DNA from: Phycisphaerales bacterium
GTDB lineage: Bacteria > Planctomycetota > Phycisphaerae > Tepidisphaerales > Tepidisphaeraceae
Reading direction: 5' to 3'
Assembly (NCBI GenBank): GCA_028288775.1
Contig: JAQGHP010000233.1
Span: 1-22,367 of the forward strand
Length of the DNA: 22,367 nt
Shown here: piece after piece, positions 1 through 7,287 of the stretch
Layout: each line of letters starts with the position of its first letter
Numbering within the stretch: the first letter of the stretch is position 1
The notes under the pieces: model-generated
What the model saw: only the letters and a program-made list of their open reading frames with translations
Database searches by the model: none
Told to the model about the DNA's origin: nothing
Position numbers and translations under genes: made by a program

Positions 1-887
1 AGGCCGGAATTTTGGATGGCACTTTCCACGGACGAACGGTACTTCTTGTCGCGCGACATTCCAATCAGCTGATAGCGAAGGTTGGGGAATTCGGGAAGGA
101 GCCGGGCGGCCACGCGCACGGCATCAAGCTGACCTTTGTGATGCGCCAGGCCCGCCACGGTGACGATCCGAGGGGATGCGCCCGGGGGGAAAACGGGCGT
201 CTCAGCATGGTTCGCATCCAGCGTGGTCTGCGGCAATTCGCAGCCGAAGGGCACCTCCCTGATCTTGCCCTGTGCGCACCCGGCCTTTGCCAGGCGCGCG
301 CCGACGGTTGCGCTGTGGCAGATCGCAAGACGAAATCCTCCCCCTTTTAGAAACCGCGACCACGCCCAGACGTTGGGGATCGCTAGCGCGTTGCGGACGC
401 GATAGTGCAGGCGCGGGTAGTTGTGAAGTCGGGGGAAAATGCGCTCGGCGGGGGGAAGGTTGTGGACGGTGAAGATCCAGGGGACGCCTTCAAATTGCTC
501 CCCGCACGTGACGAGAAAACGTATTCCGCCGCCCAGTACGTGAACCAGGTCCGGTTTGAATTCGCGCAGCGCGCTGGCGACCTGCTGGCGGGCGTTCGGG
601 CCGGGCGGATAATCGAGGCGGAAATGCCGCGTGCCGGCAAGTTCGTCGGCCAGGACGTCAGAGCACATCGCGATGTCGCACCCGCGTTCCGCCGCCCCGC
701 GGACCAGCCGGATCTCCTCCGTCCGTGCGCCGCCCAGTCCGTAGCCGGTGAGGCCGGTGACAAATAACACCCGGGCGGTTGAAGCCGGGGGGCGGGGCGA
801 GAGGGGCGGGAATTGCGGACCCGCGCGCCGCGGGACATCAAGCGTTCGAAAGAGCGGACGGTGTGGGGAATATACTTCGTGTTGCAC
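1..887 (-). CDS. Family 4 glycosyltransferase, C-terminus beyond window edge (partial)
   Basis: This gene transfers a sugar from an activated donor in the cytoplasm, probably during glycan assembly. About 295 residues are visible. An N-terminal beta strand with glycine-rich loop (VLFVTGLTGYGLGG, residues 40-53) is followed by VHVLGGG, TVHNL, the AICHSATVGARLAKAG segment typical of the inter-domain region of GT-B enzymes, and the start of the second Rossmann domain (IVTVAGLAHHKGQ). The acceptor EX7E region would lie beyond position 1. I chose the GTG at 887 because GGAGG lies 8 bases upstream (minus strand, 896-900) and the frame is open from there. The GTG at 770 would remove a proline-rich 39-residue N-terminal extension and has no ribosome site. 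It is transcribed divergently from wzm. The family is clear; the sugar specificity is unknown. Confidence 0.85.
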   Translation of the reverse strand, partial: MQHEVYSPHRPLFRTLDVPRRAGPQFPPLSPRPPASTARVLFVTGLTGYGLGGARTEEIRLVRGAAERGCDIAMCSDVLADELAGTRHFRLDYPPGPNARQQVASALREFKPDLVHVLGGGIRFLVTCGEQFEGVPWIFTVHNLPPAERIFPRLHNYPRLHYRVRNALAIPNVWAWSRFLKGGGFRLAICHSATVGARLAKAGCAQGKIREVPFGCELPQTTLDANHAETPVFPPGASPRIVTVAGLAHHKGQLDAVRVAARLLPEFPNLRYQLIGMSRDKKYRSSVESAIQNSG

Positions 888-1214
888 GACTTGGGCCTCC
901 GTGCGGTCTGTGCCTTGGGAGCGGGGGTGGCGCGCCGTACGTTCGCGGTTTGCGGTCAATGGTGGAACCGAGGCATTCCCTCAATTGCGGGGCAGGCAAT
1001 GCCTGACGAAGCCCGTTTCGCGCTTGACGGGGTGGAGGGGGTGTTTTAGTTTGACGTCCGGTAAGTGTCGCCGCCGAAGGAAACGCTCCGGCGAATGTTC
1101 TTCATGGGCTCCCGCATGATGACCGATGTTGACGACGTGAGGGGAAGTTCCCTTTGCCGCGGCGGCGTTGCCTCCCGCGGGCGAGCGTCTGGGTCGCGGC
1201 GATGAACAGCGCGT
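888..1214. other. Divergent intergenic spacer between GT4 and wzm
   Basis: No convincing gene lies in these 327 bases; the open frames have no family signature and no ribosome site. The spacer must hold the promoters for both directions. Visible elements are a perfect 13-base palindrome CAGGCAATGCCTG at 993-1005, which could be an operator, and two TTGACG hexamers on the plus strand at 1024 and 1051. The first is followed after a short 15-base gap by TTTAGT, a poor -10 match. No promoter can be called with confidence. Confidence 0.45.
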
Positions 1215-2147
1215 ATGTCCGTTTCAGCCACCAAAATCCCCGTTTCCCAGATGACGACCTTCCAGCCCCCCGCCGACGCCGGCGCGCCCGGTGACGCCGA
1301 GCGCGAGACGGTGATCGAGCCCACAAAAGGCTGGATCGGCATCAACTGGCGCGAGATGCTCCACTCGCGCGAGCTCCTCTATTTCCTCATCTGGCGCGAC
1401 CTGAAGGTGCGCTACAAACAGGCGGTCCTGGGCGTGGGGTGGGTGGTGCTGCAGCCGGTGATGAACATGATCCTGTTCACACTCGTCTTCGGCAGTGCCG
1501 CGGGATTGAACCAGCGACTGAAAGGGCACGAGAACCAATATTCGGTGTTCGTGTACGCCGCCCTGCTTCCGTGGCAGCTTTTTGCCACAGCGATCAGCTC
1601 CGGCGGAATGTCGCTGGTGAACCAGCAGAACATCGTCAAGAAAATCTACTTCCCGCGCCTGTACGTCCCCACTGCCGCCGTCGGCGGCGCGCTGACGGAC
1701 ATGGCAATTTCCTTCGTCATTGTCATAGGCCTCGCGGCGTTCAAACACGTGACGTTTTCGCCCCTGCTGCTTTTGATGCTGCCGCTGCTGGTGTTGTTAA
1801 CGTTGCTCAACGCGCTGGGGGTCGCCTATTTGCTGTCAGCATTGACGGTGAAATACCGCGACTTTCGATTTCTGATCCCGTTCATGTCGCAGGTGCTGAT
1901 GTTCGTGAGCTTCGTGGCGTTCCCGCCGGCATTGGTGGGGAACAGCAAGTGGAAGTGGCTGTTGCTATTCAACCCCATGTACGGGGTGGTCGCGGCGTTC
2001 CGTAAGTGCATCCTGAACTTCCCTGATTCCGTGACCGGTTTCGCGCCGCAGTACCTCATCAGTTCCATCGTCGGCGGCATGCTGTTGTTCTGGGTCGGCC
2101 TTTTCGTGTTCCGGCGGACGGAACGGAATTTTGCGGACATCGCGTGA
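1215..2147 (+). CDS. wzm: ABC-2 type polysaccharide export permease (Wzm-like)
   Basis: This is the inner-membrane channel subunit of an ABC exporter that moves lipid-linked polysaccharide across the cytoplasmic membrane. The 310 residues match the usual Wzm size plus an N-terminal cytoplasmic extension of about 40 residues. They contain the ABC-2 hallmark LLYFLIWRDLKVRYKQAVLG just before the first membrane segment, followed by about six hydrophobic stretches. The conserved NIVKKIYFPRLYVP coupling loop and the LLFNPMYGVVAAFR motif before the last helices are both present. The stop codon overlaps the GTG start of the ATPase gene (GTGA), so the two are translationally coupled. No strong ribosome site precedes 1215; an internal ATG at 1251 is a possible alternative start. 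Confidence 0.93.
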   Translation: MSVSATKIPVSQMTTFQPPADAGAPGDAERETVIEPTKGWIGINWREMLHSRELLYFLIWRDLKVRYKQAVLGVGWVVLQPVMNMILFTLVFGSAAGLNQRLKGHENQYSVFVYAALLPWQLFATAISSGGMSLVNQQNIVKKIYFPRLYVPTAAVGGALTDMAISFVIVIGLAAFKHVTFSPLLLLMLPLLVLLTLLNALGVAYLLSALTVKYRDFRFLIPFMSQVLMFVSFVAFPPALVGNSKWKWLLLFNPMYGVVAAFRKCILNFPDSVTGFAPQYLISSIVGGMLLFWVGLFVFRRTERNFADIA

Positions 2148-3400
2148 AGCCCATCATTACCGTCGATCGCCTCGGAAAAGCGTACACTCTGGGCCACACG
2201 GTGGACCGGCATGCGACGTTTCGCGATGCGCTGGTACACGCGGCGAAGGCGCCGATCGAGCGGTGGAAGCGCCGCTTTACGCCGCCGGAAAAACGTGCGG
2301 ACGCGTTTTGGGCGTGCAAGGATGTTTCGTTTGAGGTGAATCGCGGCGAAGTGGTCGGCCTGGTCGGGCGCAACGGGGCCGGCAAATCGACACTGCTCAA
2401 ACTGCTCAGCCGCATCACGGAACCCAGCGAAGGGGTTGCCCGGCTGCGCGGGCGCGTGGCATCGCTGCTGGAAGTGGGCACGGGGTTTCATCCCGAACTC
2501 ACCGGCCGCGAAAACATCTACATGAACGGCGCGATCCTCGGGATGAAGCGCGTGGAGATCAAGCGGAAGTTCGATCAGATCGTCGCATTCGCGGAGATCG
2601 AAGAATTCCTCGACACGCCCGTCAAGCACTATTCCTCCGGCATGTACGTGCGGCTGGCCTTCGCCGTCGCGGCGCACCTGGAGCCGGAAATATTGATCGT
2701 TGACGAAGTGCTGGCCGTCGGCGACGCGCAGTTCCAAAAACGCTGCCTGGGGAAGATGAAGGAAGTGAGCGAAGGGGAAGGGCGCACGGTGCTGTTCGTG
2801 AGCCACAACATGCAAGCCGTCTCGACGCTGACGCAGCGCTGCGTGCTGATGAGCAAGGGCCGAATGGCGATGGTCGGCCCCACGCCGGATGTGATAAGCG
2901 AATACCTCCGGCAGGTTGGCGACGCGACGCGCGAACAGGTTTACACCGCCGCGGCGGTTCCCAATAAACCGAAAATCACGCGTGTAGAGCTGCGCACCAG
3001 CGAGCCCAACAACGTGCAGATGAATGGCCGCCCGATGGAAGTACACATCGAGCTGACCACGCCCGTCCCCATCAACGGCGCACGTCTAAGTTTCCACGCC
3101 TGCAACACGATGCAGGAGCCGATTCTCTATTTCTGGTGCCACGATACGGAGCACCCGATGGCCCGCGAGGCGGGCACCTACAAGCTGGTCTGCCGGGTGC
3201 CGAAAATGCGGATGTTCATGGGCGACTACACGCTCCGCGTGCATCTCAAGGAGCAGGCCGGCGGCAAGGAGTTCGAGGTGCTGGAAGGGATCTGCCCCTT
3301 CGAGGTGGTCATGTACGGCCGCGACCGCGAGGGGGGCTGGTATAAGAATACGTGTGCGTATCTGGAAGAGGGGAATTGGGACGTGAGCAAGGTAGGGTGA
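2144..3400 (+). CDS. wzt: ABC exporter ATPase with C-terminal carbohydrate-binding domain (Wzt-like)
   Basis: This is the ATPase partner of the Wzm permease and powers export of the glycan. The 418 residues comprise a nucleotide-binding domain (about 1-245) and a C-terminal domain (about 270-410). Visible motifs are Walker A GRNGAGKST (75-83), the signature YSSGM (163-167), Walker B ILIVDE (183-188) and the switch histidine in FVSHNM (H221). The beta-rich C-terminal domain is what Wzt proteins use to recognise the finished non-reducing end of their polysaccharide; here it is of the shorter kind. It starts at GTG 2144, overlapping the wzm stop by 4 bases. A Wzt with such a domain suggests that chain length or a terminal modification is checked before export (inference). 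Confidence 0.93.
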   Translation: MKPIITVDRLGKAYTLGHTVDRHATFRDALVHAAKAPIERWKRRFTPPEKRADAFWACKDVSFEVNRGEVVGLVGRNGAGKSTLLKLLSRITEPSEGVARLRGRVASLLEVGTGFHPELTGRENIYMNGAILGMKRVEIKRKFDQIVAFAEIEEFLDTPVKHYSSGMYVRLAFAVAAHLEPEILIVDEVLAVGDAQFQKRCLGKMKEVSEGEGRTVLFVSHNMQAVSTLTQRCVLMSKGRMAMVGPTPDVISEYLRQVGDATREQVYTAAAVPNKPKITRVELRTSEPNNVQMNGRPMEVHIELTTPVPINGARLSFHACNTMQEPILYFWCHDTEHPMAREAGTYKLVCRVPKMRMFMGDYTLRVHLKEQAGGKEFEVLEGICPFEVVMYGRDREGGWYKNTCAYLEEGNWDVSKVG

Positions 3401-3459
3401 GGGTCGGGGCTCCAGATTATTTTAGGGATTTATCCGCACTTCGTTGGGGCAAGTACTGG

Positions 3460-4062
3460 TTATTTATTCACCGGACGGAGCGAGAGCTCAACCTCGCGCA
3501 GAAATGTGGGGAGATCGACGATCTTTACCTCCGGAAAGCGCTCGCAGAAATCCCGCCCCTCGGGTGTGTCCTTCCTCATCAGGTAAGTTAAATGCCGCTC
3601 GTTCCAAGTGACCAAGTATCGGGCACCGGCTGCAATCGCCAGATCGGTATATGGCTCGTCGTCCGGATCGCGTGGAAGCGAAAACGAATTCGGGACGCTT
3701 GGAAAGATCGCGGCTTTGGCGCGCACCGATTGGAGCAGAGTTTGTGAATCCTCGGAACGCAACTGCGGGAACTTATACGGATTCTGAAAATAACGTGCGC
3801 CGGCTCATCAATTAGCAACCATGCTTGCGCAATGGGTTGCGCGCCGAGCAAAGCGCGTGTTACTTTCGGAATCCGTATTATTTAGGATGATGGGGCGGCT
3901 CAGCACGTCTTCGATCTCGACGAGCACGTCCCGGCTGAGGCAGAGCGTAACCGCGCCCGCATCCACCAGTTCAAGGCACTTTCGGGCGGCATTGTTCCTT
4001 CGACCGGCCCCCTGAAGGAAGACGACACAATCATAGACGACCCGGATCGGCTCCGGCGTCAT
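3460..4062 (-). pseudogene. PIN-domain toxin gene interrupted by a 102-base palindromic insertion
   Basis: Two fragments in the same frame are the halves of one PIN-family (COG1569-like) toxin, an Mg-dependent RNase. The N-terminal half has the nuclease start IRVVYDCVVFLQG (D11), and VLVEIEDVLSRP (E49). The C-terminal half has RDPDDEPYTDLAIAAGARYL with the later acidic residues, and ends in a DLPTFL strand. Between them lies a 102-base palindrome (3776-3877) flanked by TTA copies. Removing the palindrome and one TTA takes out 105 bases and joins the halves in frame (VLSRP-IILNK-FPQLRSED), giving a normal-length 165-residue protein. As it stands, tandem TGA TGA at 3808-3805 ends the N-terminal half at 84 residues. 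The start ATG overlaps the antitoxin stop (ATGA). The toxin is presumably dead, as the two halves separate the catalytic acids. Confidence 0.88.
3776..3877. mobile_element. 102-base palindromic MITE/REPIN-like insertion in the PIN gene
   Basis: The two ends are near-perfect inverted copies: TACGGATTC-T/C-GAAA-A/G-TAAC, continuing imperfectly to about 31 bases. The centre contains a second hairpin (GCAACCAT against ATGGGTTGC). A TTA trinucleotide flanks both ends (3773-3775 and 3878-3880), the pattern of a target-site duplication, and its removal restores the toxin reading frame exactly. The element encodes nothing of its own, so it would need a transposase supplied elsewhere. The boundaries are inferred from frame restoration and could shift by a base or two; a TA duplication would not restore the frame. 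The family is not recognised. Confidence 0.8.
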
Positions 4063-4316
4063 GCCCGCTCGGCCTTGCGCTCTCGGCGGGCTTCGTCGCG
4101 AGCCTGGAGAATCACTGACGTGAACTCGTCATCAGTCACACCGGCGGCATCCACCGCTCGTGCAAATGGTTCGGCTGCCTCAACCAACGAAAAAGGCGCA
4201 TCAAGTTCCCGGGTAATGATCTGCTGCACAAAAGTCGTCACGTCTTTGCCGGCGGCGCGGGCACGCTCTTCAAGACGGGCTTCGGCATCGGCGGGAAGAG
4301 CAATCGTGAGTGTCAT
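4059..4316 (-). CDS. Antitoxin-like small protein paired with the PIN toxin
   Basis: This 85-residue protein begins MTLTIALPADAEARL. That short beta strand followed by helices with AGKDVTTFVQQII is the pattern of a ribbon-helix-helix DNA-binding antitoxin. The rest is acidic and helical and ends in a charged tail (ARDEARRERKAERA), as expected of a toxin-binding region. I chose ATG 4316 because AGGTG sits about 7 bases upstream; an upstream in-frame start at 4340 would lie inside the putative -10 box. Its stop overlaps the toxin start by ATGA, the classic coupling of type II toxin-antitoxin pairs. The antitoxin is intact although its toxin is broken. Family assignment is by pattern and context. 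Confidence 0.72.
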   Translation of the reverse strand: MTLTIALPADAEARLEERARAAGKDVTTFVQQIITRELDAPFSLVEAAEPFARAVDAAGVTDDEFTSVILQARDEARRERKAERA

Positions 4317-4339
4317 AATTGCACCTGTCAATCCAACCA

Positions 4340-4345
4340 ATTATA
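4340..4345 (-). promoter_or_regulatory. Consensus -10 box (TATAAT) for the antitoxin-toxin operon
   Basis: Reading the minus strand, a perfect TATAAT lies 23 bases before the antitoxin ATG at 4316, giving a leader of roughly 15-18 bases with the AGGTG ribosome site inside it. The hexamer 17 bases upstream (TGTCGC) is a weak -35, so the promoter may rely on an activator or be short-lived. A/T-rich sequence is rare in this window, which makes the match more meaningful. Confidence 0.45.
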
Positions 4346-4413
4346 CCCATTCGGGCCGACATGCGACAGCATTTGCGGACAAGTGCGGATCATGAATTGC
4401 GTGGCGAAGCACC

Positions 4414-4590
4414 TCATTTACGCTGCGTTGATCGTCGGCCGCGTTGGGCATGCTCCCACAGGAGCTTGCCTTTGGCCGATAGCGGCCGGGTCTCCTCAAA
4501 TGAGATTTCGTGATTGAACTCCTTCGTCGCTGCCGTTCGTTCTGCCGGAGTCATCTTCGTAAACGACTTGGCCTGTTTCTTCTTGGGCAC
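4414..4590 (-). CDS. Small basic protein of unknown function, 58 residues, coupled to the methyltransferase
   Basis: The protein begins with a lysine-rich stretch (PKKKQAKSFTKM), followed by TPAERTAATKEFNHEISFEE and a basic end with LLWEHAQRGRR. It starts at GTG 4590, only 5 bases after the methyltransferase stop. GAGG at the end of that gene serves as a plausible though slightly distant ribosome site, so the two are probably coupled. The codon composition and clean charge pattern favour a real gene over a chance frame. I recognise a general resemblance to short proteins with an MTPAER-type motif and a W-A-R basic tail that often sit beside toxin genes, but I cannot name a family. It could be a stand-alone antitoxin-like DNA-binding protein (inference). 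Confidence 0.6.
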   Translation of the reverse strand: MPKKKQAKSFTKMTPAERTAATKEFNHEISFEETRPLSAKGKLLWEHAQRGRRSTQRK

Positions 4591-4595
4591 GAGTC

Positions 4596-5801
4596 CTACT
4601 TCCTCAGCAAAAACATCGGATACGGCCCATGCCTTCCCGTGAACCGTGGGAACAATTTCTCGAAGCCATAGATCGCCGCCAGCAGTAGGCGGCCCAGGCG
4701 TTTGGGGTGGGCGTACGTGCGGAGGAACCAGACGTTCACGCTGCGCCAGACGACGATGTCGATCGGGAAGCTCCACTTGCGGGAGGTGAACCAACTTAGC
4801 GGGTGGGCGTGGAAATAGAACGGGGCATTGGCGCTGTCGGCTTTTTTCCCGGCGTCCGTCTGCGGAGCGGGCTTGCGGCCTAGCAGCTTTTTGATGGCTC
4901 GCACCGGCGCGGTTTGCCTTGCCACTCTCCACCATCGCGCGGGCTTGTTGCCCCAGCGCAGGAGCAGCGGGTCGCTGAAGGTGTAGACGATCACGCCGCT
5001 ACGGCCGGGGCGGAGGACTCGGTAAAGCTCTTCGAATGCCTTGCCCTGCTCGTCCTGGGGGACGTGGTAGATCGTGTGCAGTGAAATGACGGCGTCGAGG
5101 GCGTTCGTCTTGATCGGCAGGTTGGTGATGTCGCCGAGGATGTAGACGCCTTTGTCGCCAATTTTCCGCCGGGCTTCGCGCAGGGCCTGCACGGAAATGT
5201 CCATGCAGATGCGCCGCTGGTAGCCCTGCGAATACGTCAGGTACTCGGGGTACTGCACGGGGCCGGAGGCGACGTCGAGCAGGTAATCGCCGGTGGGTTG
5301 GAGATAGCGGTTGACGCGAAGGTGGCACTTGCGGATGTAGTCGGCGGAGACGGGGCGGAGGTCTTCCCAAATGACTGCGTCTTCGAAATCGCCCTTTTCG
5401 TCGCGCTTCCAGCCGATCTGGTCGTAGAAACTTTGGACGGCGCGTTTTTCGGGGCGATGGGCATTGCCGTGCCGGGCGGCGGAGGCGCGATCCAGCGCGA
5501 TGGCGCTGTTGGGGAGCATCAACAGGATGCCGTCCTCAACGCGGTAGGCGAGGGAGCCGTCGGCGTTGACGAGGGCCGCGGTGATCTGGCCGTCCACGGC
5601 GCTGCCGTCGAGGTGGGCGGCGTCCGATCGGCGGGCGGCGGCGTTCAGGTCGTCCAACTCCCGGTCGCTCATCGGGCGCACGGAGGTGTCGGTGACGGGG
5701 CAGCGCAGGCGTTCGATCAGATCGGCGGGGACGTTCCCGAGCCCGACTTCGGCGGAGTCGGAGGCCGGCGGGATGAAGCGGTGCGAAGGTACGACGGCCA
5801 T
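4596..5801 (-). CDS. Class I SAM-dependent methyltransferase with N-terminal Trm112-like region
   Basis: This 401-residue protein transfers a methyl group from S-adenosylmethionine, here probably to a sugar or glycolipid given the locus. The C-terminal domain shows motif I LLDVASGPVQ (174-183), the acidic residue binding the ribose in MDIS (D201), GDITNLP (223-229), and LHTIYHVP plus LYRVLRPGR of the Methyltransf_11 type. Residues 26-97 (LIERLRCPVTD ... LAYRVEDGILLMLP) resemble the Trm112/YcaR small domain, but with only one cysteine (C34), so zinc binding is unlikely. I chose ATG 5801 because AAGGAG lies 9 bases upstream; an ATG 16 codons earlier lacks a site. The last part (about 310-401) is unusually basic and aromatic and may touch the membrane. 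The substrate is unknown. Confidence 0.82.
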   Translation of the reverse strand: MAVVPSHRFIPPASDSAEVGLGNVPADLIERLRCPVTDTSVRPMSDRELDDLNAAARRSDAAHLDGSAVDGQITAALVNADGSLAYRVEDGILLMLPNSAIALDRASAARHGNAHRPEKRAVQSFYDQIGWKRDEKGDFEDAVIWEDLRPVSADYIRKCHLRVNRYLQPTGDYLLDVASGPVQYPEYLTYSQGYQRRICMDISVQALREARRKIGDKGVYILGDITNLPIKTNALDAVISLHTIYHVPQDEQGKAFEELYRVLRPGRSGVIVYTFSDPLLLRWGNKPARWWRVARQTAPVRAIKKLLGRKPAPQTDAGKKADSANAPFYFHAHPLSWFTSRKWSFPIDIVVWRSVNVWFLRTYAHPKRLGRLLLAAIYGFEKLFPRFTGRHGPYPMFLLRK

Positions 5802-5930
5802 CCCGCGACTCTCCTTGCAAAACGGCATCCATACCATTCCATACACCAACGGAAAAAATGCCGCCGCGCCGGGTATTTTCTGAAGTAAAGATCGTCAGCC
5901 CTCCCCCACTCTCTTCGCCAACGGGCATGG

Positions 5931-5947
5931 GTACGGCCATGGCGTAC
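5931..5947. promoter_or_regulatory. Imperfect palindrome in the methyltransferase/GT4 divergent spacer
   Basis: GTACG-GCCATGG-CGTAC has matching 5-base arms around a CCATGG core. It sits in the 216-base spacer between two divergently transcribed genes, a usual place for an operator. There is no other support, and chance is a fair alternative. Confidence 0.2.
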
Positions 5948-6017
5948 ACCGCCGGCGGATGTTAGCCTCTCATCCAAAGGGCCACAATCACCGATTTACT
6001 GCTGGAAGGCCCTCACC

Positions 6018-7157
6018 ATGCGAATCGGGTATTTTGCCAGCGTCTCCTACCTACATAACAGCCCGAGCGGGGGCTATGCGCACATGAAGCAGTTCCTTAC
6101 CCAGGCCGCGGCCATGGGAAATGAATTGCTCCTTATGCATGGCGGAAGCCACCCCGACCCGCGCGTCCAGCCCGCGCCCAAAGGGCGCCTGGCCCGGTTG
6201 CTCGCGCTGCGGAGCGTCGATTTTCTTTACTACCGCGTTGAATATCGGACCCCGCGCGACGTGAAGTGGGTGCTGGGGCCGCGCCGGTCGCTGATCGGCT
6301 CTCCGCCGGTGGTGTGGGAGTTTAACAGCGTGCCCGAATACGCGCGGGTGGTGGGAGAGCCCGAAGGCAGCGTACAGAAGCACATTGCCGCGTTGCGCCA
6401 TTACGGCGCGGGCTGCGATTTGGCGGTGTGCGTCTCGAATGCGATCACCGATTACGTCCGGAAACATCTGGGCCTGCGCAATGTGATGACCGTTCAAAAC
6501 GGCTCCGACCCGGATCTCTTCACGCCCAATGCTCCGCCGGTGAAGCGCGTGGTGCGTCGCCCGGGCCGGTTGAACGTCGTCTGGATGGGCTCGGCGGAAG
6601 TGAAATGGCACAACTTCGATCTGCTGCGCGACGCGGCATGGCTGCTGTGGGATAACGGGAACCCAGTGGCAGACTTTCATATCCTCGGCAAAGGCTTGCA
6701 GGATCTGCGCGAGCTCCCGCCCAACGTGCATTATCACGGCGCGGAGCAATACGAAAAGCTCCCCAACTGGCTGACGGCAATGGACGTGGGCCTCAATGTC
6801 TACCGGGCCGGTGCCGCGGACTACAGCAGCCCCCTCAAGCTTTTTGACTACATGGCGTGTGGGCTGGCCCTGGTGAGCACCGATCAGCCGCAGGTGCGCG
6901 AGGTGTTTGAGAAGCTTGGGCAGACGGATTTGGTGGTTCCGACTGATGACCCGCTCCCACTGGCCACAGCCTTGCGAAAGCTGGCCGCGGACCCGGAGCG
7001 GGTGCGCCGACAGGGCGTTGCGGGCCGGCAATTGGTCGTGGACTTCTACAACTGGCGGCGGGCTGCATCGGACACTTTGGAAGCCATGAAAGCCATTCCT
7101 CCGCGCCGTAGCGGACAGGCCTCCCCTACTCTCCAGCCAGGGCCAGTTTCCGCGTAA
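6018..7157 (+). CDS. Family 4 glycosyltransferase
   Basis: This is a 379-residue GT-B enzyme. The N-terminal domain opens with MRIGYFASVSYLHNSPSGGY and carries an acceptor-side loop (WEFNSVPEY, 100-108). The C-terminal domain contains CVSNAITDYV (138-147), NGSDPDLF (161-168), and the phosphate-binding WMGSAEVKWHNFDLL (189-203). It also has SPLKLFDYMACG (271-282), where D replaces the more usual E of the LKLFEYMA motif. GGAAGG lies about 8 bases before the ATG. It is the first gene of the long plus-strand run, 130 bases ahead of the GT2 tandem. The proline/serine-rich last 20 residues look like a linker without a domain. Donor and acceptor are unknown. Confidence 0.88.
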   Translation: MRIGYFASVSYLHNSPSGGYAHMKQFLTQAAAMGNELLLMHGGSHPDPRVQPAPKGRLARLLALRSVDFLYYRVEYRTPRDVKWVLGPRRSLIGSPPVVWEFNSVPEYARVVGEPEGSVQKHIAALRHYGAGCDLAVCVSNAITDYVRKHLGLRNVMTVQNGSDPDLFTPNAPPVKRVVRRPGRLNVVWMGSAEVKWHNFDLLRDAAWLLWDNGNPVADFHILGKGLQDLRELPPNVHYHGAEQYEKLPNWLTAMDVGLNVYRAGAADYSSPLKLFDYMACGLALVSTDQPQVREVFEKLGQTDLVVPTDDPLPLATALRKLAADPERVRRQGVAGRQLVVDFYNWRRAASDTLEAMKAIPPRRSGQASPTLQPGPVSA

Positions 7158-7287
7158 ACATTGACCCTGAAAACTGTTACGCATCGAATTGCATTTCCGC
7201 TTCGCGCTTGCGCGGCCTGCAGTTCGCAAAAAGACGGCTCGCCTTGGTTGAAAACGCGTGCCACAATAGCCTTGAGCGGTCCGGGCC

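Noticed and set aside
1826..3046. Very long antisense open frame (about 400 codons) opposite wzm/wzt
   Set aside because: High GC at third positions keeps the opposite strand open. It has no domain motifs and lies over clear ABC genes with perfect Walker motifs.
3776..3877. Tc1/mariner-type insertion with a TA duplication
   Set aside because: TA also flanks the inner ends, but removing that version takes out 100 bases and leaves the toxin out of frame. The TTA duplication restores it.
3808..4062. Independent 84-residue small protein at the PIN locus
   Set aside because: Its last 23 or so residues are encoded by the inserted palindrome and it lacks the C-terminal catalytic acids; it is the front half of the broken toxin gene.
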